Below, piece after piece: positions 47,440 to 57,512 of a stretch of DNA of 64,000 bases. The position numbers and the translations under genes are program-made. Source of the stretch: Chrysogorgia sp. JL179-B06 (Eukaryota > Cnidaria > Anthozoa > Scleralcyonacea > Chrysogorgiidae); the NCBI GenBank assembly GCA_035772405.1, contig JAYKKM010000043.1, forward strand, positions 2,401,501 to 2,465,500, written 5' to 3'. The notes beneath the pieces were generated by a model. It saw only the letters and a list, made by a program, of their open reading frames with translations. It had not been told where the DNA came from and did no database searches. Positions within the stretch are counted from its first letter, which is position 1; each line of letters starts with the position of its first letter.

Positions 47440-48740
47440 GACGTTATTGGAGGATTGGTGCCAAGCCACAGCAGGGAGACACCTCCTGATCAGAGGTGAC
47501 CGTGACCATGACAACCCTGCCACAGCCCACCTCCATAGCGTAGCCAAGCACAATGGTGCTTGAGAAGGGCCTGTGGTGGGTCAACATAGGCCTCTGATGT
47601 CTCAAAACTACCAAGCACCAGTCCACCAATAGGCACGACAATACATACCAAGTGCAAAATACCTTCAGTACACCCATTACAGTACAGCTCATTATCACAC
47701 AAGGGTGCTTTCCCTCGACCAATGTAAATGTAACACCCTTTACGAAAGGGGTCAGTTTTGGATGCTTTTATAAAAGCCCTCGAACAAGAAGGGTCTTTGT
47801 GATAGTCAAATGCTACATCCTGTACAGTTAAATGAATGAAAAGGAGCTGGAATTCGATGTTGTGAATTCTGAAGATCGCAAGAATCCAAAATATGCCAAG
47901 GTACGCTACCCAGAACATAACATGATCGTAGACTTGAAAATCCAACGATTTGTAAATCACCAACATGAACGCCTGGTTACTGGAAGACGCGAGGTGACTG
48001 ATAGTCCCTGCACATCTTTAATCCCCCGCACAATTCGCTGAAGCTTTAAGCAGTTAGCAAGAGGGTCTGCAAAACCTTTTTCAATGTGAAGTGAGCGCAC
48101 CGTACACTTTTATTTTCAAAGAGTGTTTTAATGATTTAGCTAAGAATGAAGTAAACAAGCACTAATGTCCATTCTTCTGCACGAAACTGATTTAATTTCT
48201 CTAGCTGGGTACAAAATTCAATACATTTCTTTTGTGCAGACGAGTAAGTTAATGGCGCCAAACCTTCCATCAGGTACACTGTGGAAGCAATTCATCCCAC
48301 AAAGATTGGAGTATTTCCACCGGATGCACGTACTGTAATAGCCAATGGAACATGGTGACGAAAACTTTGCCACTGGATCAGCTACATTATTTTCGACCCC
48401 CCGGAACGTGTTGCGCGCAAAAAGTAAAACCAAAATATGCAGCTGACATTAGTAAATTGCGTATCAAGTGCATGATAAGCGGGTCCTTCGATGTACGCCA
48501 ATTAAGTATGCTGACAACCGCTAAGTTGTCACAATGGAAACATACACTGCGCTGCCTCCAATCACTGCCGCAAACTCGAACTGCAATAATAGTGGGAAAT
48601 AGTTCCATGTATGCAATAGAAAAATGGATCTGCAGAGGACTCCACCTGCCATTAAACCACTCAGCACCCCCAGAAAGCACCAAAGCCAACACTGCCCGCT
48701 GCATCGGACGTCACCTCCACATCATTAATGGGACCTAGCG
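47440..48740 (-). pseudogene. DIRS-type retrotransposon: RNase H and tyrosine recombinase pieces
   Basis: The minus strand 48704-48387 reads WSPLQIHFSIAYMELFPTII, FHCDNLAVVSILNWRTSKD and CAQHVPGGRK, the RNase H domain of DIRS elements. After a degraded linker (KSLKHSLKIKVYGALTSH), 47966-47490 carries the recombinase region (LTVQDVAFDYHKD, AFIKASKTDPFRKGCYIYIG). The catalytic RHRY set cannot be followed, and stops and frameshifts are frequent. The segment 47100-47330 shares the ggaggattggtgccaagcca word with 47448, suggesting a duplicated terminal region. Confidence 0.75.
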
Positions 48741-49039
48741 CATTGAACAACCAGAAGCTAATCCCGTTCCACCCCCGGGCCCCGAACAAATTTCTGCCAC
48801 CAGTATAGATCCAGCTGAAATTCCCTGTTCAATCTAACGGGGTGATCATTTCTCCTAAAGCAACATACATGTAGCAAATCAATCATTCTGCGCATAAAAT
48901 AATTCTACCAGGCCACACCACCATTGACACATGGTATAAGTGACCAATTAACGATTCAAGCTTTTTCTTATTACACCACCGACGACCATTTAATATATAT
49001 ATACATATATATATATATTACAGCACAAACATTCAGTCG

Positions 49040-49283
49040 CCCGTACTCTTTTTGACCGCGCAATAAAAATTTCTTCTTCCAACGAAAACAATCCGACATA
49101 TTTTTCAAGCCTTATCTATCAATGGTTATCCAAAAACGTTTTTAAAAAGTTACCTAACTCAAAGTCTGCAGCCTGCTACCACCCGAGAAGAACCCACCAC
49201 CGTTTTAAGCGAAACCGAAAGTCAACCACTGATCACCCTACCATATGTACAAGGTATGTCAGAAAGAATTTCTAAATTGCTTA
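49040..49283 (+). pseudogene. Penelope-like element, part before the insertion
   Basis: Reads SVARTLFDRAIKISS ... FSSLIYQWLSKNVFKKLPN, then after a frameshift LITLPYVQGMSERISKLL, the conserved (LPYV.G.SE.I) block between RT and GIY-YIG in Penelope elements. The frame stops at the TIR of the inserted element and resumes at 52622. Confidence 0.8.
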
Positions 49284-49324
49284 AAGGAGCTATGTCACCG
49301 CGTGCGCATCTCTTCTGCGCATAT
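49284..49324 (+). repeat. Left terminal inverted repeat
   Basis: Begins aaggagctatgtcaccgcgt; differs from the right copy only at position 31 (T versus G). Confidence 0.95.
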
Positions 49325-49432
49325 GAAAATTATTTCGGAAATTGTCGGAAATCGCTCGGAATAACATGCCGCCATGAGATGAGCGAAGCATTCAAGCAGT
49401 GATTCAACGCGAAACAATATTTACAAATCAAC

Positions 49433-51092
49433 ATGGTAAGTCAGAATTTGCATATATTTGCATATATCGAAACGAGTATTTTGTTTTAAATTTGTTAATC
49501 AGTTGACTTCATTTGATATAGGCAAGCCATTGTAATTGCAAGAGTTCATGCAGTACAAAGAGAAAGGAGAATGGAACTCGAGGATGTCCTTGCAAAGGAA
49601 ATAATACACTATGTTCAGATGATTGTCAGTGTGATACTCGTAATAAACCTTGTACGAATAAGGTAAGTCTATGAATCAATACTTCACTTGTATGAGCTTT
49701 ATTTGTTATTTGATATAACAATACATTATGTGATTCTGTTACTGCTAGGCAATGGGAGAAAATTCAGACAGGGAGCGTGAAAACAGAGGCAGAAAGAAAC
49801 GTGCCAGCAAAGCGAAAGGTTTCCGTTTAAGCCACGATGCCGTAGAGTCTGAAGAAAGTCAAAGACAAAAGGAACACCAGGATGTTAAGGTAGACCGTTT
49901 TCGCTAATACAACAAAATGAGTGAATATTTTTTGTTCTTTGTCTTTTTCTGTATACGTATACATTTTGTGTTTACCTTCTGACCCTCAATATAAATATTT
50001 TATAATGTAAAAAGTATGTATATGGCTGTATGCCATAGGCACAAGAAGCAACTTAGAGAGCACTTACTATATTACAAAAAGAAACTTGCATTTTCTTACA
50101 ATATCTGAAGGATAGGCCACTTTCAATATAATTTGGGGCTGGTGGCCCACTGAAACTTCTAACATATATACTGTTGCAGTTGTTTTTGCTACCAAAAACC
50201 ATAGCAATTTTCAAGAGCCTTTAAACAATAGTGGATTATCAAAAACAAACAGTTTTCAAATGGGAATTTAGTTTCCTCCTACTGTTATCCTCCCTTTGTT
50301 TATTTACTTTTATTTAATTATTATTCATCATTTATTTGTATATGTAATTGTTGTATGTAATAGTGGGAAAGTTAATTAAATCATTAAATCAAACAAGTGC
50401 AATTTTGTATACCAAAGATATAGATGCACCTTATACTTGTTGCATGTGTAACTATCAATATCTACAGAGCAAAATATATAATCGAAGTTATTTCCAACCT
50501 ATTTTAGGATTTTATTGCTACATTAGATGAGGGTATGGTAAGAAAGCTTGCAATTCGTAGCTTGAGAAGAGGCATTGGAAGTATGGATTATGTAGAAACC
50601 CTATTAATTATGGAGGATGAACTGGATGAAGATGTGGGTGTGTTTGGGGAATCATCATCACAACAGCTGGTTGATGAACCACATACCCATAACAGCAGTG
50701 ACACCCAGAGCCCAGGTCCAGTACAGGACCCAAAACCAAGTAGTGCACCAGATTGGTGCGATTGTGGCAGATGTAGACCAATGCCACAAGAGATAGAAAA
50801 TAAGTGTTGCAAGCTGAAAAAATGCATCACATATTCATCCCGGTTTACAAAGTTATGTCTTGACCCGGATGTATTGGAGCTATGTATTAGAAATACTGGG
50901 GACATACGCAATGACCGGGAGGACAACAGTACCAGGGCATTCAGAAAGGCGGCCTATAGACAATTTGTTCTTGCCCGCCATGGTCATCTTGGCAAAGGAA
51001 ACAGACGAGTCTGCCCTTCATGTGTTGTGTTGCAAATTAGAGAAAGATTTCCATCTATAACTGGAATCTATATGGGATACAGGGACCACTGA
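49433..51092 (+). CDS. CXC-like cysteine-rich + P2X7-type intracellular domain protein, four exons
   Basis: Model: exon 1 ends with the ATG (49433-49435), introns start at GTAAGT (49436, 49663) and GTAGAC (49890); exons 49522-49662, 49749-49889 and 50508-51092; all junctions phase 0; 289 aa. Residues 2-48 are a Cys-rich cluster (HCNCKSSC, GCPCKGNNTLC, DDCQCDT, NKPCTNK) like CXC/CRC zinc domains. Residues 49-95 are basic/charged (RGRKKRASKAKGF). After an acidic linker (residues 120-165) comes the P2X7-receptor-type cytoplasmic ballast domain: WCDCGRCRPMP, CCKLKKC, KLCLDPDVLELC, KAAYRQFVLARHGHLGKGNR, RVCPSCVVLQIRERFP, GIYMGYRDH. In P2X7 this domain binds zinc and guanine nucleotide; there are no membrane segments here, so it is not a channel. 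Its location inside TIRs suggests a mobile-element protein, perhaps nucleic-acid binding (inference). Exon 1 coding only for Met is unusual; an upstream start cannot be excluded. Confidence 0.8.
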
Positions 51093-51651
51093 CATTATGT
51101 TGACATTATGTTATTCAATTTTATTAATATTTATAGCATAATTGTTCATTTTGTTTTCTTCAAAATATATATTAAGTAAAATAGTTGATTATATTATACC
51201 ACCAAACTGGCCAACATTTGAATGAACTGAATGTCCAGCATTTGAAATATAAAAAGAAATTTTTGCCAATGACTTTTAGCAAGTTAACTATGTATATTGC
51301 AATTTGCAAAGCCTAGTCTGAACATACAGTATTTGTCATTTTTATGCATAACCTCATTTTTCCACACAAACTACACTACAGTACTTCATATAATATTACT
51401 TATAAACCTGCAAACTTCCAGAGAAATATGCACCTATACATAGGCTAGGAAATGATGGTCTGCACATTCAGTTTTTAGAAACATTTACCAGCAGTTGGTC
51501 TTATAGTCAATTTGTATTATATGAAGTTTGATTTTTTACATACACGTTATAAATCTATTTAAATGGTTGAAATTCTTTTAATGCCTTTATTGTATTTATT
51601 TGTATTTATTGTATTCATAGAAGTTCAAGGCCAAGTTCAAGGCCGGTCCAA

Positions 51652-52544
51652 TTACTCTTTGGCAAATCGGCTTTTTCGCTCTACAATGTTTTTTGTTGGT
51701 GGTGGTGGTACATGGGCAGTAGTTGGGGCAATCAGGGCAGGGTCACTTGTATTGAGATAAGCTTTTTGTGTGACACTCCCAAAATTAACTGCCCTTCTCC
51801 TCAATATTCTGGATATCAGTACTGGAATATATTCATATCCCTTTGCTGTTTTGACGACCTTCCTATCCCACTGTCTGGTCCTGGGATTGTACTTTCTTGT
51901 GACCATGTTGTCACCTGACTTTGATTTTGCCTGTTTACGGTTTACATGATAATTCCAGTCAATGGCTGTAAGCTGCCTTCTTGCTTTATATGCCCTATAG
52001 CTAAAAGAATGTCAATTTTAAGTACATGTATAACAACTTCAATATCTACATAATGTACTTCATGTGTAACAAACCTTTTTGATAAACAAAAGAGTTGTCA
52101 CCTGAAAACTACAATAAGAACTTCAACGTTTTGAGCCATGGCCCTTTATCTGGAAGTTAGTAGCGTTGGTTGAGGAAAAATATGAGCTTTTATAGTAAAC
52201 AAAAGCGAGAAAAAAATCATGAATAGGAGAAACTACATTAATGAATTTAATGGCAGGCAAAATCGAGTTCAAACGTAAATAAGAACTATATTATCTTTAC
52301 CTTCTGCGATATTCCAACGACAGCAAATGAGCGGCGAAGTCGCTGTCACTAAATGATTTGTATCCAGCCTCGAATTTCGCTCGAATTTCGCTCTCCATGC
52401 CTCGAATATCGTAAAAGAAAGGTATATACGCTTGTGCTGACTATTCCAGCCTTTCTGTGATGTTTCCGAACTTTCGTATTTTCTTTTTCGGCCCGAATTC
52501 TCGCGTCTCCCGCCATGTGCGCCTTCACTACTTGACGCCGCCAT
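51652..52544 (-). pseudogene. Second gene of the TIR element (basic GRKRK ... WN-QHKRIYLS protein), frameshifted
   Basis: ATG at 52544; exon 1 to 52301 ends at a GTAAAG donor; exon 2 starts at 51994 after ctatag and runs to the stop at 51652 (junction completes Arg). Exon 1 has GGRRENSGRKRKYESSE and GWNSQHKRIYLSFTIFEAWR; exon 2 has AYKARRQLTAIDWNYHVNRK, MVTRKYNPRTRQWDRKVVK, YEYIPVLISRILRRR and TAHVPPPPTK. An 11-bp tandem duplication (tcgaatttcgc, 52370-52391) shifts the frame in exon 1; the frame after it (FSDSDFAAHLLSLEYRR) is otherwise open to the donor. About 190 aa without the duplication. Basic and Arg/Lys-rich, so nucleic-acid binding is likely but unproven. Convergent with the P2X7-domain gene. 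Confidence 0.7.
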
Positions 52545-52580
52545 CTTGGATATGCAAACCCTGTAGTTTTCAAGTTGACA

Positions 52581-52621
52581 ATATGCGCAGCAGAGATGCG
52601 CACGCGGTGACATAGCTCCTT
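52581..52621 (-). repeat. Right terminal inverted repeat
   Basis: Reverse complement of 49284-49324 with one mismatch. Confidence 0.95.
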
Positions 52622-53150
52622 GACACAACATTAAAGTGGCATTTAAACCTATCAAGACCTTATCCACAATTTTCCGAAAACCGAAAGACCAACCTAATCG
52701 AGATCATACAACTTACGCAATTGCAAAGACTGTGATGCCGTCTACATTGGCCAAACATCCCGTGCCCTAAAAACAAGAATTAAAGAACATAGCCACGCAA
52801 TCGCAAGGGCAGACAACAACTCCCTTTTGGCCAAATATTTTTTAGAGACAAGACATAACATTGACTTGGACAACGTCCAAATTATTGATCGATGTGAACA
52901 ATGGTTTCAACGGCTAAATTTGGAAGCATGGCATTCAATGTGCGAGCCGACACTATTAATGAACACATTATTTTACCTTCGGTCTACAACAATCTTGAAT
53001 ATTTTAACTTCTCTTTTAATATATAAGCAGTGTTTTTTTTAGATCATCAGTATTTCGCTGACGAAGGTGACAGTATCCTGACCGAAACGTCCACCTTTTT
53101 AACGTTTTTAGACAGAGACAACGAAATTAAAATTTTTTTAACTTATTAAA
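52622..53150 (+). pseudogene. Penelope-like element, GIY-YIG part after the insertion, with 3' tail
   Basis: Resumes in frame as RHNIKVAFKPIKTLSTIFRK, then after a frameshift CKDCDAVYIGQTSRALKTRI and KEHSHAIARADNNSLLAKYF (GIY-YIG core VYIG..SR.L..R..EH), VQIIDRCEQWFQRLNLEAWH. The 3' tail (53040-53150) has gaaggtgacagtatcctgac and cgaaacgtcc. Inactive. Confidence 0.85.
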
Positions 53151-53206
53151 AATTGTTATTGAAACATGCCTGTCTACAATTACTGGATTTTTATATACAA
53201 ACTATT

Positions 53207-53250
53207 CGTGAGAAATGGATCCCTTCCGCGGCGAGATTATCACCCTCGCT
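53207..53250. repeat. Short dispersed motif (gtgagaaat...gcgagattatcacc), copy 3
   Basis: Matches 3583-3625 and 5667-5710. Followed by a long G run at about 53286-53312 and, at 53441-53500, a hairpin of gatcatcggggac/atccccgatcatc. Confidence 0.55.
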
Positions 53251-53570
53251 TCGCGAACTCGTGACCTTTTCCTAGTGGAGTGAGTGGGGGGGGGGGGGGG
53301 GGTGGGGGGGTGGCCGGTCACAGGTTTGGCGCGCGGGTGTTCTTTGGATCGTACATGAATGTCCTCCAAACGGTCCCACGTGCACTTGCGCGCCCGCTTT
53401 GTGTCTGCTCTTCCGCTCTTTTAGGAGGAGGCCAACTGGGATGATCGCCGATCATCGGGGACAATCCCCGATCATCGCAAATGTGAGCATCGGCGATGAA
53501 TTGCGATATGTGAAAACCAGGCTTTTGCCTAATTTAAATGTAATATTATAATACACTGCAAGTGAATCAA

Positions 53571-53845
53571 TGAAGGAAAAATTATGGTAAATTACGAGTG
53601 TCGAATCCTATACTATAGAGACTATAATATATTGAACTTGTGGCTAAGCAGTCACATCAACGGTTTCTGTACTGTACATAGCTCAGTCGGTTAGAGGTTA
53701 GATGGTTGGTCTAGAGATCCAGGGTGGCGGGTTCAATTCCTAGCCAGAAGGCCTTGAAGTTGCATTTTTGCAACTGGTGCTCGTTGGGTCTCAAAGTAAA
53801 TGATTCAGCACTCGTAATTTACCATAATTTTTTCTTCATCTGATT
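53571..53845 (+). repeat. tRNA-derived SINE flanked by inverted arms
   Basis: Outer arms gaaggaaaaattatggtaaa (53571) and tttaccataattttttcttc (53845) are inverted. Between them is a tRNA-like head (tacatagctcagtcggttag, A box), then gcgggttcaattcctagcc (B box) and the family body gccttgaagttgcatttttg. The best preserved pol III head in the window. Confidence 0.7.
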
Positions 53846-54788
53846 TACAGTAGCAAGTGTTTCACAAAGTTTGTTGTTTTAATCTTCTCTATAGGATTTT
53901 TTTGAAGATCCTTGCGTCCAGTCCAATCTGATGGTGAGTTTATAATCTGCAGAATGTCTAAACATAGACTCTATACACTGTAAGTCGACCTTGTATATAA
54001 GTTGACTCCTTATTTTTGACCTAAAAAATTGTGATTTTTACGATACCCTGAGTATAAGTCGAGTCCTTGAAATTAAATAGTTATGAAACACTGAATAGGA
54101 AAGGGTCAGCCGCGTCTTCTGGTAAGCTGTTCTTCGAGTTTAGGCCAGTGACATGCATTTTCTTTGGTAGTTTTTTTATTTTATTGTTTTTTTTCTGCCA
54201 GTCTCGAACAAGCTTCTAATTCTTAACAGCAAACTTGCAGCTAGCAGCAGAGTTGTTTGACTTTTCGGCAAAATCAACAACCTTTAATTTCAATCATGCT
54301 TTGTGATTTTATCGTTTTGGTGGCATGTTGAAGATTTGTTTACGCCACTAGCACAAGGTTAATTCGCGGAATAAAATATGTAAAATCACTCGAATGCGTC
54401 TAGTAAATCTGGTCTATAATTTTGCGCATCATTTTATGACCCTTTGTATAAGTCGAGGTTGTTTCTTTATGTCAATTGTGGGTCCTAGAAAATCGACTTA
54501 TACACAATGAAATACGGTAAATGTATTTACTGTTATCCTTCATATCCAACCTCGATGCCCAGTAACGTAAATTTAGGAAGTGCCTACTTCACGCTGTTCA
54601 CGTCAATAATTACTGCATGTATAGCCTTTCTCGAGTGTGACTAATCAGCCGAAACAAATGCAACGGCTGGTATGAACTCATGCGTAGTTTAGACCATAGA
54701 ACTATTATTACAATAAATTTAGTTATATAAAATTGATACTAAATCACTAATTCTACCTCGTCATCAGTCAACGTCACTACGAAATCAC
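53846..54788. other. Stretch without a supported gene; 'ataagtcgag' repeats
   Basis: Words like gtataagtcgagtc/ gtataagtcgagg/ aatcgacttataca recur at 53980-54070 and 54440-54515, in both orientations, probably an old TIR element. No gene. Confidence 0.4.
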
Positions 54789-55240
54789 ATGAGAAGCATG
54801 CGATTGTCATCAGGTCATTACATACCTTGTTCGAAGGTCACGAAGGTCCACGCTCTGGAAAGCGAATTAGCGCAATTATACAAAAAAGAAATAACAACGA
54901 GTACTCTGGGATACCAGCCGATTCCTTACAGGTTCCTCTAACCGTGAGTACCAATTCGTTTAGCACAGAAGCGATTTTTGTGAACGTTGACTGCTTTCCC
55001 GCGCAGGTCACCTTACAAATGGATATCGACGAAGAAGATCGCGCTCCACCGGAGCTGTCAATAATAGCTACACACAATGATGGCCTAGATACAGCTCTCA
55101 TAGCGATAAATTTTTGGGCAGGCTCTGTGACCGCCTCGACGCTGATAACAACACTCGCAGCAATCACCCAACGGGTTCACAGCGGATCACCGGCCATAAA
55201 AGACAACGAAGTCGAAGCCCTCATTCATCTCTTGAGGTAA
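54789..55240 (+). other. Two overlapping open frames, possible exon
   Basis: Frame a: ATG at 54789 (MRSMRLSSGHYIPCSKVTKV, HALESELAQLYKKEI) open for about 50 codons. Frame b: open through 54780-55240, ending at a GTAAGT (55236). Neither gives a recognised motif and they do not connect cleanly to 55295-55651. Confidence 0.25.
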
Positions 55241-55294
55241 GTGAATAACCTCAACTGAATAAATTTTGTAAGTGTACTTACAAAATTTATTCAG

Positions 55295-55651
55295 TTGGTT
55301 AAAAAAAACGTGGTAGCAGGGATCATGGCACGTTTGTTTAATCAAATATATTGTAACGAGGTTAACTTCGAGAAGCTGAGTCACGATCGGGTCATTAATT
55401 TAGTGTTTACGGAATTTATTCACCAGAAGATAAAGGAAATTAAAAACGATGCGGAGAGTGAGGGAATGGATGAAGATAGTAACCTTTGGAAAGAGATGAA
55501 GGATCAATGCAACTACGCAGACAAAGCTTTATTGCAGATTGCACGCGAGGACATTTGGCAAGGTGTCTTGGCGTGTTGCAAGATTCAGAAGCTTTCACCT
55601 CCATCGGTTGCGTGGCGTCGTTATTTTGAGAGTTTATTTAATCAGTCATGA
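55295..55651 (+). CDS. Candidate coding exon, unknown family
   Basis: Open from a possible acceptor (tttattcag at 55294) to the stop at 55651. ATG at 55325 gives MARLFNQIYCNEVNFEKLSH, FTEFIHQKIKEIKNDAESEG, YADKALLQIAREDIWQGVLA and AWRRYFESLFNQS (109 aa). Amphipathic, charged, looks like real protein; no family recognised. The preceding 55250-55294 is a perfect inverted repeat (gaataaattttgtaagt), so the intron or promoter may be an insertion scar. A second start or exon upstream cannot be resolved. Confidence 0.35.
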   Translation: MVKKNVVAGIMARLFNQIYCNEVNFEKLSHDRVINLVFTEFIHQKIKEIKNDAESEGMDEDSNLWKEMKDQCNYADKALLQIAREDIWQGVLACCKIQKLSPPSVAWRRYFESLFNQS

Positions 55652-56006
55652 ATGATATGGAATGAATTGTTTACAGAAATTGAGAGAAAGATAGACATTG
55701 AACGGATCGATGTTGGATTATGTTATGTGTGTTCGCAAACTAAAATCTCAGCATGTAATTTAAAATGCATTGAAAACACTTTGTATTGTTCACTTTTATT
55801 TTATTTTATGCTGTACTTCAATAAGGGTAACATTGCTGCGGAGACTTTTTCAATGTGTTCTTGCTATAGTAAATAGCAAAAAGTCAAGAGAGATAAGAAT
55901 CATAATAGACAAAAAATCTTTAGGTTTGGTGTGAGTTTTGGTCGTAATAATTTAAATTTAGAAGACCTTCTAACCTGCAAATGGGGTATAACAGTAAAAC
56001 TATTAA

Positions 56007-56464
56007 AGAGTGAGTGTCAACCGTGACGCATTGCACGCTCGGTCGGCCATTTTTTGAAGCACGAAATTCCCTTGAACTGCATCCGTAAATATCTTGTCAA
56101 TCCTTGATATAAATTATTCATTTTGTCTTTTAATTGAAAGAAAATGTACCTTAGAAAGTAATTACTTCTGTATTTTTCACAAAACTCGACGTTTTCTTGA
56201 CTTTCGTTTCGATTTATGTCATCCTTGACTAACGCGAAGCGTGTAAGACCAAATGGCGAGGTTCAAACAAAAATATCAGTGTTTGAGTCGACGTATTTGG
56301 TTGTGGATGAATACGAAAGCCTCTATAGGGTTTTCTGAGAAGACTTGGCGAATTTCCGAAGTATTTACCACGTCAAGTTGGCGACGAAGCACTTCAAAAC
56401 ACTTCGTTATCGTATACGGAAGGTAAACACAAACGCGCAATGCACGATGGTTGACACTCACTCT
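56007..56464. mobile_element. TTAA-type MITE
   Basis: TTAA at 56003-56006 and 56465-56468; TIR agagtgagtgtcaacc at both ends followed by gacgcattgcacgc-like text. 458 bp, no ORF of note. Confidence 0.8.
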
Positions 56465-56638
56465 TTAAGAACTAATACTATGGATCTATTGAAGTTGGTG
56501 ATTTGAGTGCGTCGAAGAAACCCTCATCCAATTATGCATCTCAGACAACTGAACAGCGAGAACCGGAAATATAAAAATCCTTTTAATCAGTCACTGCTGC
56601 ACTGAAGTCATTTTCATATTGAGGCGTCGTACGATTAA

Positions 56639-56969
56639 AGGCACACAATCACGCATCGGGGAGCATGCGCAAAAGGTTCCAATCTTGAAATAATTCGTGG
56701 ACAAATTCAAGTTGATAAAACATGGCGACGTATAAGTTGTTTGCGAACACTTTGCAAATGCAACGGGCAACGGTTTTCGAATATCACAGAAAAATCAACA
56801 ATTACTTACTTCATCAAAGTCTTGTTATTACTATTGTTCATATTCTTCCAACACCATTTCACTGTCGTCAAAAATCGAGCCGTGCTCCTTACCTTCCGCC
56901 ATTTTGCCATACTGTGCCCGCACATAAACACTAATATTCAGCGGTCATTTTGTACGTGATTGTGTGCCT
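56639..56969. mobile_element. Second TTAA-type MITE, directly upstream of the integrase relic
   Basis: TTAA at 56635-56638 and 56970-56973; TIR aggcacacaatcacg / cgtgattgtgtgcct. The small plus-strand ORFs inside (56722-56959) have no motif. Confidence 0.8.
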
Positions 56970-57512
56970 TTAAGAAAACTTAAAATGGACACGATCGATG
57001 AGAATTTGAAAAGTGTCTATTTTAATCCGAAGCGACCTGGTGGCTTTGGTGGAATTGAGCGTTTGTATCGAGACGTAAGAGAAGAAGGAATGTTAAACCG
57101 TAAACAGATTCGTCACTGGTTGATGAAACAGGATGCTTGCACACTACATAAACCCGTGCGAAGAAGATTTAAGAGGAATAGGGTGTTTGTAGGCGGAATT
57201 GACCAGCAATGGCAAATGGGTTTAGCCGACATGCAATCTATGCAGAAATTCAACGACGGAAATCGGTGTCTTCTGGTATGCATTGATGTGTTTTCGAAAT
57301 ACGCATGGGTGATCGCTCTTAAGTAAAAGACAGGTCCTGCACTTGTAGCTGCTTTTAAAGTAATTCTGTCTTCTGGCAGGAAGCCCGAGGAAATTCTGAC
57401 TGACCGGCGTACGGAATTTTTTAACAAACATTTTCAAGCGTTCTTACACAGTGAAAATATTTATTTGTACAATACCTTTAATCAGACCAATGAAAGTCTA
57501 ATTCGTACGTTA

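Larger units (their letters stand above)
49284..52621. mobile_element. 3.34-kb TIR element carrying a CXC-P2X7-domain gene and a second gene
   Basis: 41-bp terminal inverted repeats (49284-49324 and 52581-52621, 40/41 identical, starting aaggagctatgtcaccgcgt) bound a segment with two convergent, intron-bearing genes (49433-51092 plus; 51652-52544 minus). Both flanks belong to one Penelope copy whose reading frame is restored when the segment is removed: CTT A|GA CAC gives Leu-Arg-His. Hence it is an insertion and its ends are exact. No target-site duplication is seen. No DDE transposase, helicase or recombinase motif was recognised in it, so whether it moves by its own proteins is unknown. 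I cannot name a superfamily. Confidence 0.85.

Noticed and set aside
47832..48041. Plus-strand 69-aa ORF
   Set aside because: Shadow of the minus-strand DIRS recombinase region.
51712..51918. Plus-strand ORF opposite the second gene of the TIR element
   Set aside because: Antisense shadow of the spliced minus-strand frame, which has better motifs and splice sites.
49281..52625. TTAA target duplication for the P2X7-domain element
   Set aside because: TTAA precedes the left TIR, but the right TIR is followed by TGAC, and the Penelope frame is restored only when no base is treated as duplicated.
54838..55167. 109-aa minus-strand ORF
   Set aside because: Antisense to the plus-strand frames at 54789-55240; low-complexity Ser/Ala/Val composition and no motif.
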